Shown: positions 25,602 through 34,604 of the stretch, piece by piece
Layout of the letters: each line of letters opens with the position of its first letter
How positions within the stretch are numbered: the first letter of the stretch is position 1
Translations under genes and position numbers: made by a program
From: Echinicola pacifica DSM 19836
GTDB lineage: Bacteria > Bacteroidota > Bacteroidia > Cytophagales > Cyclobacteriaceae
Direction of reading: 5' to 3'
DNA: 64,000 nt
NCBI RefSeq assembly: GCF_000373245.1
Contig: NZ_KB890741.1
Location: 1 to 64,000, forward strand
The notes under the pieces: model-generated
The model's database searches: none
The model's input: only the letters and a program-made list of their open reading frames with translations
Told to the model about the DNA's origin: nothing

Positions 25602-26588
25602 ATGATTCGTCCTTTTATTGATGCACATGTGCACTTAAATAGCCTCTCTGAGGAAAAGATGAAATTAGCGGAAAGGTATAATGCGGGCTTCCTTTCGATC
25701 AATACCCAAATCCCGCATTTCGATAGCGTGGAGAAGCAAGGAGAAACTGCCCGGGCAATAGAGGAGAAGTATCCGGGTCGGGTTAGGTTTATTACCTCAT
25801 TTGATGCGGAAGGTATGCATGAGGACGGATGGGCCCAAAAGGCCATTCATCAAATCCAAAAAGGCTTGGATAATGGCGCTGCAGGTGTGAAAATCTGGAA
25901 GAATATCGGAATGGACGTCAAGGATGCTCAGGGGAATTATATTATGATCGATGACCTTAGGCTGAAGCCCGTACTTGATTTTCTGGAACAAAACCAGATT
26001 TTGCTAATTGGCCATCAGGGAGAACCCAAGAATTGCTGGCTGCCCTTGGAGGAGATGACCGTTAATTCGGATAGAGATTATTTTTCTAAACATCCCCAAT
26101 ACCATATGCATCTGCATCCGGAATGTCCCTCTTATCAGAGACAAATGGAGGCACGCGATGCTATCCTCCAGCGCCACCCTAAGCTGCGATTTGTAGGTTT
26201 ACACTTGCTGAGCATGGAGTGGAGTATAGAGGAAGTAGCGCAGCGCATGGATCGATATCCTCAGCTGCTTACTGACCTGGCCGAGCGCGTTTGCCACCTG
26301 CAGCTGCAGGCTCAAACCAACTGGGAGGATGTACGGGAATTTATGATTAAGTACCAGGATAGAATCATGTACGGTACCGACCTGATCGATGATGGATCAA
26401 TGCCTGCCGTGGAGGTCGCCCAGCGATTTAAGCACCTTTGGGAATTTCATTGGGCTTTCTTTGCCGGAAAAGAAGAGTTGGAAGCCCCGGAATTTTCGGG
26501 GACTTTCAAGGGGCTCGACTTGCCGGATTCAGTATTGGAAAAGATCTTCTATTCCAATGCTAAGGAGGTTTATGGATTTACATTTTGA
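25602..26588 (+). CDS. Metal-dependent amidohydrolase (TIM-barrel, COG2159-like)
   Basis: A 328-residue cytosolic protein of the amidohydrolase superfamily. Likely metal ligands are the HxH of FIDAHVHLN (residues 8-10), Lys in GVKIWKN, His in LIGHQGE, His in FVGLHLLSMEW and Asp in MYGTDLIDDG. Family members carry out hydrolysis, deacetylation, lactone opening or decarboxylation. The cluster lacks a NagA/AgaA-type GalNAc-6-P deacetylase, so this enzyme is the best positional candidate for that step, but its sequence belongs to a different branch and the role is unproven. It follows the aldolase by seven bases and would be co-transcribed. ATG at 25602. Confidence 0.82.
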   Translation: MIRPFIDAHVHLNSLSEEKMKLAERYNAGFLSINTQIPHFDSVEKQGETARAIEEKYPGRVRFITSFDAEGMHEDGWAQKAIHQIQKGLDNGAAGVKIWKNIGMDVKDAQGNYIMIDDLRLKPVLDFLEQNQILLIGHQGEPKNCWLPLEEMTVNSDRDYFSKHPQYHMHLHPECPSYQRQMEARDAILQRHPKLRFVGLHLLSMEWSIEEVAQRMDRYPQLLTDLAERVCHLQLQAQTNWEDVREFMIKYQDRIMYGTDLIDDGSMPAVEVAQRFKHLWEFHWAFFAGKEELEAPEFSGTFKGLDLPDSVLEKIFYSNAKEVYGFTF

Positions 26589-26699
26589 TCTCCATAAACT
26601 TTATTTTAATGAATGAATGAATGGAAGTTTAGTGGCTGCAGAAGTTTTGACAAAGAATAATCTGTATTTCGCTGCTCCTGACCATAATGTGACACTTTA

Positions 26700-26707
26700 T
26701 AATTTTG
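26700..26707 (+). promoter_or_regulatory. Candidate -7 box upstream of the GH109 gene
   Basis: TAATTTTG fits TAnnTTTG and lies about 49 bases before the GH109 start, in a 167-base gap. No good -33 element was found, so the gene might instead be read through from the agaS operon. Confidence 0.35.
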
Positions 26708-26755
26708 AATAATAAGATACTTATAGATATATAGCAATAATAAACAAAAGGGATT

Positions 26756-28165
26756 ATGAGTAATAATAGAAGAGATTTTCTTAAGCTTTCCGGACTCGCC
26801 GGAATGGGATTAGTTGGTTCAGGCTTGACTGGTTTCAATCAAAAAGAACTCGACAAGGTGTTGGTTCAAAGCAAGCGTGGCCATGAGCAGCGCTTCAATA
26901 TGTCAGGCTATTCAGCACCAAAACTCGATGTGGTTCGTGCTGGCTTTATAGGTCTGGGTATGCGTGGCCCAGGTCATGTAGAGCGAATGAGTAAAATCCA
27001 AGGCGTGGAGATTAAAGCAATCTGTGATTTGCTGCCCGACAATGTCGCCAAAGTAAAAGAATCTCTGAAAGGAACTGACCATAATCCTGAGACCTATTCA
27101 GGCTCTGCCTATGCATGGAAGCAGATGGTGGACCGCGATGATCTCGACATTATTTTTATCCTTACCCCTTGGGATTGGCACGTTCCAATGGCTGTATATG
27201 CCATGGAAGCGGGTAAGCACGTGGCCATAGAAGTGCCTGCGGCTAAGACCTTAGAGGAATGCTGGGAGCTGGTAGAGACTTCTGAGCGTACCAAAAAGCA
27301 CTGCATGATGATGGAAAACTGCTGCTATGACTTCTTTGAGATGATGACACTCAACATGGCTAGAGATGGCTTCTTTGGGGATGTTATCCATGGAGAAGGT
27401 GCTTACCTCCATGATTTGCTTGGGCTAAACTTCAGCAAGAAGGGCTACCAAGACATGTGGAGATTGAAGGAAAATGCTACCAGAGATGGTAATCTATATG
27501 CCACCCATGGCCTGGGACCGATCTGCCAGATTATGGATATCAACAGAGGAGATCAAATGGATTACCTTACTTCCTTGTCCAGCAATGATTTTATGATGAG
27601 AAGTCATGCTCAGGACCTGGCCAAAGAGGATGATTTCTTTGCCTCCTATGCCAATATGGATTTCCGTGGAAATATGAATACCACTATGGTGAAAACCAAA
27701 AAAGGTAAGTCCATCATGATTCAGCATGATGTGACCTCGCCACGCCCGTATTCTAGAATTCACCTGGTAAGCGGTACCAAGGGAATTGCTCAGAAATGGC
27801 CAAAACAAGGAGTCGCTACAGGCCATCAGTGGTTTACTGATGAGCAAATGAAAGACCTTGAAGAAAAATATACCCCGGAAATCACCAAAAAAGTAGGTGA
27901 GATGGCCAAGCAAATTGGTGGTCACGGTGGGATGGACTTTATGATGACCTGGAGACTGGTGGATTGCCTGAGAAATGGCCTGCCATTAGACCAGGATGTC
28001 TATGATGCCGCATTGTGGAGCGCGATATCGCCACTTTCTGAGTGGTCTGTCGCTAACCGCGCCACTTCTATCGATGTGCCTGATTTCACTGGCGGTTCAT
28101 GGAAAACCAACGCTCCGGTAAGTATCACCCTCGAAGGTGGTGGAACTACTAAAGTGGTGGTTTAA
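26756..28165 (+). CDS. GH109-type alpha-N-acetylgalactosaminidase (Gfo/Idh/MocA fold, Tat-exported)
   Basis: A 469-residue NAD-dependent glycosidase-like protein. The N-terminus NRRDFLKLSGLAGMG is a Tat signal, as expected for a protein exported with bound NAD. A Rossmann segment (AGFIGLGMRGPGH) follows. Sequence blocks agree with the characterised Elizabethkingia GH109 enzyme as I remember it: TPWDWH, TLEECWELV, the Glu-containing MMENCCY, LYATHGLGP, MDINRGD, GHGGMDF, ISPLSEWS and PDFTGGSWK. These include the blocks that hold its active-site Tyr/His residues. GH109 hydrolyses terminal alpha-GalNAc, for example blood group A, through oxidation and elimination. It ends the agaS cluster, which suggests a supply of GalNAc to it. 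A plain oxidoreductase role is less likely. Confidence 0.85.
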   Translation: MSNNRRDFLKLSGLAGMGLVGSGLTGFNQKELDKVLVQSKRGHEQRFNMSGYSAPKLDVVRAGFIGLGMRGPGHVERMSKIQGVEIKAICDLLPDNVAKVKESLKGTDHNPETYSGSAYAWKQMVDRDDLDIIFILTPWDWHVPMAVYAMEAGKHVAIEVPAAKTLEECWELVETSERTKKHCMMMENCCYDFFEMMTLNMARDGFFGDVIHGEGAYLHDLLGLNFSKKGYQDMWRLKENATRDGNLYATHGLGPICQIMDINRGDQMDYLTSLSSNDFMMRSHAQDLAKEDDFFASYANMDFRGNMNTTMVKTKKGKSIMIQHDVTSPRPYSRIHLVSGTKGIAQKWPKQGVATGHQWFTDEQMKDLEEKYTPEITKKVGEMAKQIGGHGGMDFMMTWRLVDCLRNGLPLDQDVYDAALWSAISPLSEWSVANRATSIDVPDFTGGSWKTNAPVSITLEGGGTTKVVV

Positions 28166-28945
28166 TTGATGACACTATAAACCCTTCCTTTTGCGATCGG
28201 TGGAGGAGCTCAGGGAAGCTTGGAGACCTCAGGTAGTGGAGTCCAATTCGGACTAGCCTACCCGAAGTCCCCGTATTCCAGGCCCCTGCTGCTGGCCTGA
28301 GCTCGTGGAAGCGGAGGATAAGTAATAAGCCTCTTTTGTTTATTGTTGATTTGCCATTGTAAGCGGCTGATGAATAATCTATCATGCAAGATTATCATCA
28401 GCTTCCCTGCAATGGCATTTTTTTTTGATTACCTAGGCGGAAGCTTGTCCTGTGAACTTGATTATTTTTGCCGAAGGCTGAATAAAAACTACCGCACTCA
28501 AGCCAAAAGATGCATTAATGATTTGGCTCAGCCTGAGCAGGTATTAGATTCGGAAATTTAGCTAAGCCTGGATTAATTTTTGCGAGGGACGTGGTGTGTT
28601 TTTTTAAGGAATATTGCCCCGTGGGGAAGACATGGTCTGCAAGCCCACTTCTGTGATGAAGATCCTCGTTTTCTTTTAGGTAAAATTTGGACTTATAATT
28701 TCAAGAGACTTGGTAGGAAATAAAGAGGATCAGAGTGTTAAATATAATTTATAGAGAAGATATATTTTCAAAAGATGATATATTTACAGTATCTTTCTCA
28801 CCAATTCATAGCGTTATAGCTAATTGGTGGTCATCCATTTGTGCACAAATCTGATGGGCCTGAAATATTGAAATAGGGTTAAAAACCCTAATTGAGGGCT
28901 TTTACACCAGAGCCTAAAAAATAAAGTAAAATATTTGTTATTTTT
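28166..28945. other. Long intergenic region with a GC-rich structured island
   Basis: No supported gene in this stretch. Between about 28190 and 28320 the base composition turns GC-rich and holds nested inverted repeats. The outer pair is GAGCTCAGG (28206-28214) with CCTGAGCTC (28296-28304). The inner pair is AGTCC (28240-28244) with GGACT (28250-28254), flanked by GGTAG and CTACC. A local hairpin, CAGGCC (28279-28284) / GGCCTG (28294-28299), competes with the outer pair. It may be the 3' end structure of the GH109 transcript or an unknown RNA. The rest is AT-rich and leads to the FadR-type promoter. Confidence 0.45.
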
Positions 28946-28946
28946 T

Positions 28947-28978
28947 TTTGGTGGAAGTGAATTTTTTGCTTAAAATTG
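28947..28978 (+). promoter_or_regulatory. Candidate promoter of the FadR-type regulator gene
   Basis: TTTG at 28947-28950 as -33 and TAAAATTG at 28971-28978 as -7 (one mismatch to TAnnTTTG) are separated by 20 bases. The -7 box runs into the first palindromic operator. Confidence 0.5.
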
Positions 28979-29002
28979 GTCAACCAAAAATTGGTTAACC
29001 AA
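28976..29002 (+). promoter_or_regulatory. Tandem FadR/GntR-type operators
   Basis: TTGGTCAACCAA (28976-28987) and TTGGTTAACCAA (28991-29002) are 12-base sites of the TTGGTnnACCAA form (the second a perfect palindrome), with centres 15 bases apart. This is the typical form of FadR-subfamily GntR operators. They cover the expected transcription start, which suggests that the regulator represses its own gene. Confidence 0.75.
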
Positions 29003-29009
29003 AACACCT

Positions 29010-29705
29010 ATGGAAGCATTAAACAATTTTAAGGAGATTAAACTTGAGCATCCCGTAGATGTGATTATAAGTCAGATCCGTGATTTAATTCTTTCAGGCG
29101 AGCTGAATCCGGGAGATAAGCTACCTCCCGAGCGCAAGTTATCCGAAAAATTAGGTATCAGCAGAACCTATGTGCGTGAAGCGATCAAGAAATTGGAGTT
29201 TTATGGCATAGTAAGAACGCAACCTCAGAGTGGGACGGTGATTGCCGGTTTGGGCATCACGGCCTTGGAGGGCTTGATTACGGATGTGTTGAAGATGGAA
29301 GGCAGCGATTTTCATTCATTGATTGAGACGCGACTTATCCTTGAGTCCCAGACGGTGCGTTTAGCAGCTGAAAGGAGAACGGCCGAGGATGTGATCGCCA
29401 TGGAGGAGGCCTTGGAGCTCTATGAGAGCAAGGTTAAATCCGGAGCTCAGGGGATTGATGAGGATCTGTTGTTTCACATTAAGATCGCTGAGGCAAGTAA
29501 GAACAACGTTCTGAAATCGCTAATGCTGGTCGTGACACCCGATATTCTGACGCACTTCACCAAGCATAATGTATGCGGAGGAGGAAAGCCATTCGGAGCA
29601 TTGCTGGAACACAAGGAGATTTTGAAGCACATTATCCATCAGGATGCATCTGCAGCTGAAGCTGCAATGAAAAACCATTTATCAGATATCATTTCTAAAA
29701 AGTAA
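29010..29705 (+). CDS. FadR-subfamily GntR transcriptional regulator
   Basis: A 231-residue repressor-type regulator. The N-terminal winged helix-turn-helix (GELNPGDKLPPERKLSEKLGISRTYVREAIKKLE, residues about 31-64, split here for reading) is followed by an all-helical FCD ligand domain. Likely metal ligands are Asp/His in DLLFHIKIAEAS, His in LEHKEIL and His in MKNHLSDI. FCD regulators sense sugar acids or other carboxylates. FadR-type regulators occur in other alginate loci, for example AusR of Zobellia, so an unsaturated uronate-derived ligand is plausible. Two palindromic operators lie within 35 bases of the ATG at 29010. It heads the alginate utilisation locus, 216 bases before susC. Confidence 0.9.
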   Translation: MEALNNFKEIKLEHPVDVIISQIRDLILSGELNPGDKLPPERKLSEKLGISRTYVREAIKKLEFYGIVRTQPQSGTVIAGLGITALEGLITDVLKMEGSDFHSLIETRLILESQTVRLAAERRTAEDVIAMEEALELYESKVKSGAQGIDEDLLFHIKIAEASKNNVLKSLMLVVTPDILTHFTKHNVCGGGKPFGALLEHKEILKHIIHQDASAAEAAMKNHLSDIISKK

Positions 29706-29717
29706 AATGCCTATGAT

Positions 29718-29751
29718 AAAAAAAAATGGTGGATAGAATCCACCAAGTTTT
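29718..29751 (+). terminator. Possible terminator after the FadR-type gene
   Basis: A run of A, then the stem TGGTGGAT / ATCCACCA with a 3-base loop (29727-29745), then AGTTTT. The T-run is short, so termination may be partial. Confidence 0.45.
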
Positions 29752-29921
29752 ACCATCAGGAATGTAAGAGCTACTCTTAAAGATTGTCGAGGTCCTTCAT
29801 TGTAGTTTCCCTAATAGATATTCAAAAGTACAAAAAAAATAGGAATATCAATTTCGCCCTCTTTACCATTCCTGGTTCCTCTCATACAAACTAATTTTAT
29901 TTAAACAATTTCATACCCAAA

Positions 29922-32900
29922 ATGAGAAAACCATTACCATCAGAAAAACGGAATGGGCAGGTGAATTATATAGCCGTCGTTTCATTAATAATTGGCCTGT
30001 TTTTTAGCCAATTAGCCCAAGGGTTTGCTTTCCAAACCGCCAATACCTCGCCTATTTCAGGCCAAGTTACAGACAATACAGGGGAGTCCATTCCTGGTGC
30101 CAACGTTATTGTCAAAGGCACTTCAAATGTCACAGTTACAGACCTTGAAGGTAATTTTAAGATCAATGCAGCGCCAACAGATATTCTTATTTTTTCTTTT
30201 ATCGGCTATGCAACCCAAGAAATTCCAGTAGGAAACAAAAATCAATTCAACGTAGTGCTTGAGGAGGACCTGAAGCAGCTGGATGAGTTTGTGGTAGTAG
30301 GGTATGGTACCCAGAAAAAATCTCACGTTACCGGTGCAGTATCAAAATTGCAGGATGAGCGTCTAGGGGAGATCCCGGTAACTCAAGCTGACCAAGCACT
30401 GCAAGGTAAAATCGCCGGCGTGCAAATTCAAAACACGACTTCTGAAGCGGGCGTATCCCCCTCCATCCGGGTGCGTGGCAATGCCTCCATTGGAGCAAGT
30501 AATGAGCCCTTAGTAGTTGTGGATGGCTATCCTACTCCTGATGGCTTGTCCTTTATCAATCCCAATGATATAGAATCCATCGAAGTGCTTAAAGATGCTG
30601 CTTCTGCTGCCATCTATGGGTCTAGAGGTGCAAATGGTGTGATCATCGTCACCACCAAAAGTGGCGTAGTAGATAAGCCTAAGTTCAACTTCAAGATGTA
30701 TGCCGGGGTAAAGAACCCATATAAGGTCCATGATATGCTGACCTCTACGGAATATACCGAGATGCTGTGGGCAGAAGAGGCGCTGGGCGGAGTCGGTCCT
30801 ACCTCCCATGAGGAAGCCGCTTGGTCTGTAGGTGATAATACCGACTGGCAGCAAGAAGGTCTCCGTCAGGGAGTTATCAGCAGCTATCAGCTAAGTGCCT
30901 CTGGAGGCAAAAAGGATGTGACCTATATGATCTCTGGTGGCTATAATGATGAGAAGGGCATGCTAATCAATAACGATTACCAACGCTTCAACGCTCGTCT
31001 GAAACTGGATGCCAGACTTAATAAAATATTGAAAATCGGGGTCAATGTAAACCCTTCTTATACGAAGAATATCCTTCCGGCGTCTAATTTTACAGATTAT
31101 TTCAGAACGCCCTCTTTCATGCCGGTACGACATACAGCAGAAACTTCTGCCCTTACAGGAATCCCTGAAGGAGATTGGGCTCACGGCCGCCACTTTAATA
31201 ACTTGACTTATGTCTATACCACTCCCGCGGGAGAGGATATGTCCGTCGTGGCCAGACCTTGGAATACTTCCAATAATAACCCACGCTTCATCAGCGATAA
31301 TGATAGCCGTACCAAAAATCAATATCGCCTGATGGGATCCACCTATTTCCAGTTGGACTTCAACAAGAACTTATTCTTCAAAGCCACTCAAGGTGCATAT
31401 GTCACCAATACCGTAGGGGAGGAGTACAGAAATGAAGGAACAAACCGGGCGGGTGATCCTAATCGCGGGGCTTATGAAAGCAGATTGCGAATCGATTTGT
31501 TGTCAGAAAATATCCTGAACTACGCCAAAACCTTTGGTGAGCATGACTTCTCGGCCTTGGCAGGCTTCACGGCTCAGCGTGTGACCAATACTTATGCAAG
31601 CATTGTGGGTACCAATTTCCCTACAGACTATGTGCCAACCTTGAATGGCGCCACTGTCCTGGATCTTGGTGATACCTATACCCTTAAGGACGAAAACCTG
31701 CTCTTATCTTATCTTGCGAGGGTGACCTATTCCTTCAAAAACAGGTATTTGTTCTCCGCAAGTACACGTACTGATGGTAGTTCAGTATTTGGTCCGGAAA
31801 ATCGATGGGGCTGGTTCCCTTCTGTTTCCGCAGGCTGGGTGCTGTCTGAGGAAGACTTCCTGAAGTCCAGCCAGGTGATCGATATGTTGAAGCTTAGAGG
31901 TAGTTACGGGGTGACGGGAAATAATGATATTGAAAATTATGCCTCTGTAAACCGACTTTATTCGAATAACTACAGCTTCGGCTCTGGTACTGGAGTTCTC
32001 GTACCGGGCTTAGCACAGTCTGGCGAAACGCTGGCAAATAAGGCTATTGCCTGGGAAAGAACCTTCTCTTATAATATAGGAATGGATCTTGGGTTTTTAA
32101 GTAACCGATTCTTCCTTTCTGCTGAATTTTATAATTCTGTTACCGACCAATTATTGCTGAAACAACCGACCTTGGCTTTTACCGGCTATAATGAGTTCTG
32201 GAATAATATCGGTAAGGTAGAAAACAATGGTTTCGAATTGGAGTTGAGCCTTAATAATATCAATACCAGTAATTTCCAGTGGCAAACCTCCTTCAATTTT
32301 GCAAGGGTTAAGAATAAGCTCGTGGAATTCAGCGGTGAGGATCGTTTGCTAAGTTATGGTGAAAGACAGGAAGTTTACCTCGCCCAGGTAGGTCAGCCGT
32401 ATATCCAGTTTTTTGGATACAAGACGATCGGGGTATGGAATTCTCAGGAGGAAATAGACGCCAATGCCAGCAACAGTCTGGACCGTCCAGGAGGCCTGAG
32501 GCTTTCGGATGAAAATGGTGACGGAGTAATCGATGATGATGATCGCGTGGTATTAGGAAATCCTTTTCCAGATTTTACCTGGGGTATAACTAACTCATTT
32601 AACTTCTTCAATTTTGACCTAAGTATCTTAGTTCAGGGTGTACAAGGACTCGATGTGTTCAACGGTGATGGCCACTATAACGAATCAAAAAGGATGAATC
32701 GTGCTTATGTCGAAAACAGATGGATCTCTGCTGAGCACCCAGGTGATGGTAAGACCCCTTATAGCACCAACGGTATAGGCTGGCAGTTTACGGATTATAT
32801 GATAGAAGATGGATCATATGTGTCTGTACGTGATATTATCCTTGGGTACACCTTACCGAAATCACTGGTGGAGCGGATCAAACTGCAGAATATAAGGGTG

Positions 32901-33071
32901 TATGGCTCTGCTCAGAATGCTCTATACTTCACCTCCAAAGGCTACAGAGGCATTAACCCTGAGGCAAGATCTACAAGTGGATCTTATGAATCCCCTCTCG
33001 TGAGTGGATATCAGCGGGGAGCTTTCCCGGTACCTAGAGCATTTGTGTTCGGTTTAGACATTAGCTTTTAA
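29922..33071 (+). CDS. SusC/RagA-type TonB-dependent outer membrane transporter
   Basis: A 1049-residue outer membrane importer. A long N-terminal hydrophobic signal (IAVVSLIIGLFFSQLAQGFA) is followed by a CarboxypepD_reg-like domain (SGQVTDNTGESIPGANV, residues about 47-120). The SusC signature VVVGYGTQKKSHVTGAVS comes next, and then the plug domain (GVQIQ, IRVRGNASIG, NPNDIESIEVLKDAAS, AIYGSRGANGVIIVTTK). The rest is a beta-barrel ending in the C-terminal Phe (LDISF). It imports oligosaccharides bound by the SusD-like partner that starts 11 bases later. With the downstream PL6 and PL17 genes the cargo is most likely alginate oligosaccharide. Energy comes from TonB-ExbBD, which is encoded elsewhere. 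Confidence 0.95.
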   Translation: MRKPLPSEKRNGQVNYIAVVSLIIGLFFSQLAQGFAFQTANTSPISGQVTDNTGESIPGANVIVKGTSNVTVTDLEGNFKINAAPTDILIFSFIGYATQEIPVGNKNQFNVVLEEDLKQLDEFVVVGYGTQKKSHVTGAVSKLQDERLGEIPVTQADQALQGKIAGVQIQNTTSEAGVSPSIRVRGNASIGASNEPLVVVDGYPTPDGLSFINPNDIESIEVLKDAASAAIYGSRGANGVIIVTTKSGVVDKPKFNFKMYAGVKNPYKVHDMLTSTEYTEMLWAEEALGGVGPTSHEEAAWSVGDNTDWQQEGLRQGVISSYQLSASGGKKDVTYMISGGYNDEKGMLINNDYQRFNARLKLDARLNKILKIGVNVNPSYTKNILPASNFTDYFRTPSFMPVRHTAETSALTGIPEGDWAHGRHFNNLTYVYTTPAGEDMSVVARPWNTSNNNPRFISDNDSRTKNQYRLMGSTYFQLDFNKNLFFKATQGAYVTNTVGEEYRNEGTNRAGDPNRGAYESRLRIDLLSENILNYAKTFGEHDFSALAGFTAQRVTNTYASIVGTNFPTDYVPTLNGATVLDLGDTYTLKDENLLLSYLARVTYSFKNRYLFSASTRTDGSSVFGPENRWGWFPSVSAGWVLSEEDFLKSSQVIDMLKLRGSYGVTGNNDIENYASVNRLYSNNYSFGSGTGVLVPGLAQSGETLANKAIAWERTFSYNIGMDLGFLSNRFFLSAEFYNSVTDQLLLKQPTLAFTGYNEFWNNIGKVENNGFELELSLNNINTSNFQWQTSFNFARVKNKLVEFSGEDRLLSYGERQEVYLAQVGQPYIQFFGYKTIGVWNSQEEIDANASNSLDRPGGLRLSDENGDGVIDDDDRVVLGNPFPDFTWGITNSFNFFNFDLSILVQGVQGLDVFNGDGHYNESKRMNRAYVENRWISAEHPGDGKTPYSTNGIGWQFTDYMIEDGSYVSVRDIILGYTLPKSLVERIKLQNIRVYGSAQNALYFTSKGYRGINPEARSTSGSYESPLVSGYQRGAFPVPRAFVFGLDISF

Positions 33072-33082
33072 CCCAAATTTCC

Positions 33083-34543
33083 ATGAAAAATATAAATAAA
33101 CATATCTATACATTTCTGATTTCGGTAGGCCTGATCACCAGCTGTGATATGTCCTTAGATCTTCAGCCGATTTCGGAAATAGGTGAGGGGTCTTTTTATC
33201 AGACCGATGCCGATTTTGTGACCGCCATGGTTGCTTGTTATAATGGATTGCAGGCACCACTGGCCAATGAATGGGCCCTGACGGAACTGCGATCTGACAA
33301 TACCCGTCTGCATAATTCTCAGACTTCCAGTAATACTTATATCCCCCTGCGGGAGCTGGATCTTATGACCTTTACCTCTGAGCATCTTCATATCTATAAT
33401 TACTGGGCAGACACTTATCAGAATATATCCAGAATCAACACGGTGACTGACCGTCTCCAGGATATAGAAAGTCCAAGCCTTCGTGACCAATTGGAAGGCG
33501 AAGCTTCTTTCCTCAGAGCCTATCATTATTTCAATTTGGTAAGGTTATTTGGTGAGGTGTTTTTGGTGGACAGAAGAATATCCGCTCAGGAAGCTACCCA
33601 GATGAATGTAGCCAGCACGGAATCATTGTATCAGTTTATCATCGAGGACCTTACGAAGGCGGTGGATTTATTGCCCACTAGCTATGGTTCTTCTGATATC
33701 GGGAAAGCTACTTCCTGGTCAGCCAAGGCCTTATTGGCTAAGGTATATAGGGATCTCAAAGATTACGATGCGGCGATCCCGCTATTCGAGGACCTAATTC
33801 AGAATAGTGGTGCGCAACTGCTCACTGGTACTAATGCCTTCCAGCAGGTATTCTCTATCAATAATGAGATGAATAATGAAATCCTATTTGCCGTTCGCTA
33901 TAAGGCGGGAGGTCTGGGAATCGGTTCTCCATTTGCAAATTACTTTGCACCCTTAAATAGTGGTTCTTTTGTGGTCAACGGCGATGGAGATCACTTCAAT
34001 CGTCCTACAGATGAGTTGCTAAGCCAATACACTGATTTTGATCTTCGTAAAGAAACTACTTTCAAAACCGGTTATCTCGGTGGAAATGGCTCTTTCATAG
34101 CCGATCCATATGTTTATAAATTCTTCTCTGATGTTGCCATTAGTGAAGATGGAGAAAATGACTTCCCGATTATTCGTTTTGCAGATATCCTATTATTATA
34201 TGCAGAGGCGCTCAATGAGGTTGGAAGAACCTCCGAGGCACTTCCTTACCTCAACCAGGTAAGAGTAAGAGCCGGCTTGGAGGCTTATCAGGCTTCTGAA
34301 ATTGTTTCCGCAGATGATTTTACTGATAAATTATTGCAGGAACGTCGCTTGGAACTGGCCTTCGAAAACCAAAGATGGTATGATCTCCTCCATTATGGAT
34401 TGGTAGAGCAAACCCTGGACGAGCAGTTTCAGACGGAAGCATTCTATTCAGAATACACCTTCGGAATAGACGCTGTTCAATCCGACAAACTATACCTCCC
34501 ACTTCCTCAAAGAGAGGTGGATATATTTAACCAGACACCGTAA
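33083..34543 (+). CDS. SusD/RagB-family surface glycan-binding lipoprotein
   Basis: A 486-residue lipoprotein. The signal peptide ends in the lipobox LITSC (Cys at about 21), followed by acidic residues (DMSLDLQP) that favour surface export in this phylum. The SusD fold is supported by TPR-like helices (SFLRAYHYFNLVRLFGEVFLVD; YNDRY-like parts absent), the late motif FADILLLYAEALNEVGR with YLNQVRVRAGL, and the terminal RRLELAFENQRWYDLLHYG. It caps the SusC barrel and captures the glycan. It follows susC by 11 bases. A weak hairpin terminator lies 15 bases after the stop. Confidence 0.95.
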   Translation: MKNINKHIYTFLISVGLITSCDMSLDLQPISEIGEGSFYQTDADFVTAMVACYNGLQAPLANEWALTELRSDNTRLHNSQTSSNTYIPLRELDLMTFTSEHLHIYNYWADTYQNISRINTVTDRLQDIESPSLRDQLEGEASFLRAYHYFNLVRLFGEVFLVDRRISAQEATQMNVASTESLYQFIIEDLTKAVDLLPTSYGSSDIGKATSWSAKALLAKVYRDLKDYDAAIPLFEDLIQNSGAQLLTGTNAFQQVFSINNEMNNEILFAVRYKAGGLGIGSPFANYFAPLNSGSFVVNGDGDHFNRPTDELLSQYTDFDLRKETTFKTGYLGGNGSFIADPYVYKFFSDVAISEDGENDFPIIRFADILLLYAEALNEVGRTSEALPYLNQVRVRAGLEAYQASEIVSADDFTDKLLQERRLELAFENQRWYDLLHYGLVEQTLDEQFQTEAFYSEYTFGIDAVQSDKLYLPLPQREVDIFNQTP

Positions 34544-34558
34544 TTATTTGGAGTTGGG

Positions 34559-34604
34559 AAAGCCGGCCTGGATGTTTTGGGTTTACTGGGCCGGCACCCT
34601 TTTC
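34559..34604 (+). terminator. Possible terminator after susD
   Basis: The stem GCCGGCC (34562-34568) / GGCCGGC (34589-34595) has a 20-base loop and is followed by ACCCTTTT. The T-run is imperfect, so partial read-through into the lyase genes is likely. Confidence 0.45.

Noticed and set aside
26606-26622. Short AATG tandem repeat before the GH109 gene
   Set aside because: Only about four units; too short to support phase variation.
28343-28561. A 72-codon frame in the gap before the FadR-type gene
   Set aside because: No family features, starts within AT-rich DNA and has no ribosome or operon context.
29727-29745. Inverted repeat TGGTGGAT/ATCCACCA as a FadR operator for susC
   Set aside because: Spacing between half-sites differs from TTGGTnnACCAA, and it is followed by TTTT, so a terminator role is more likely.
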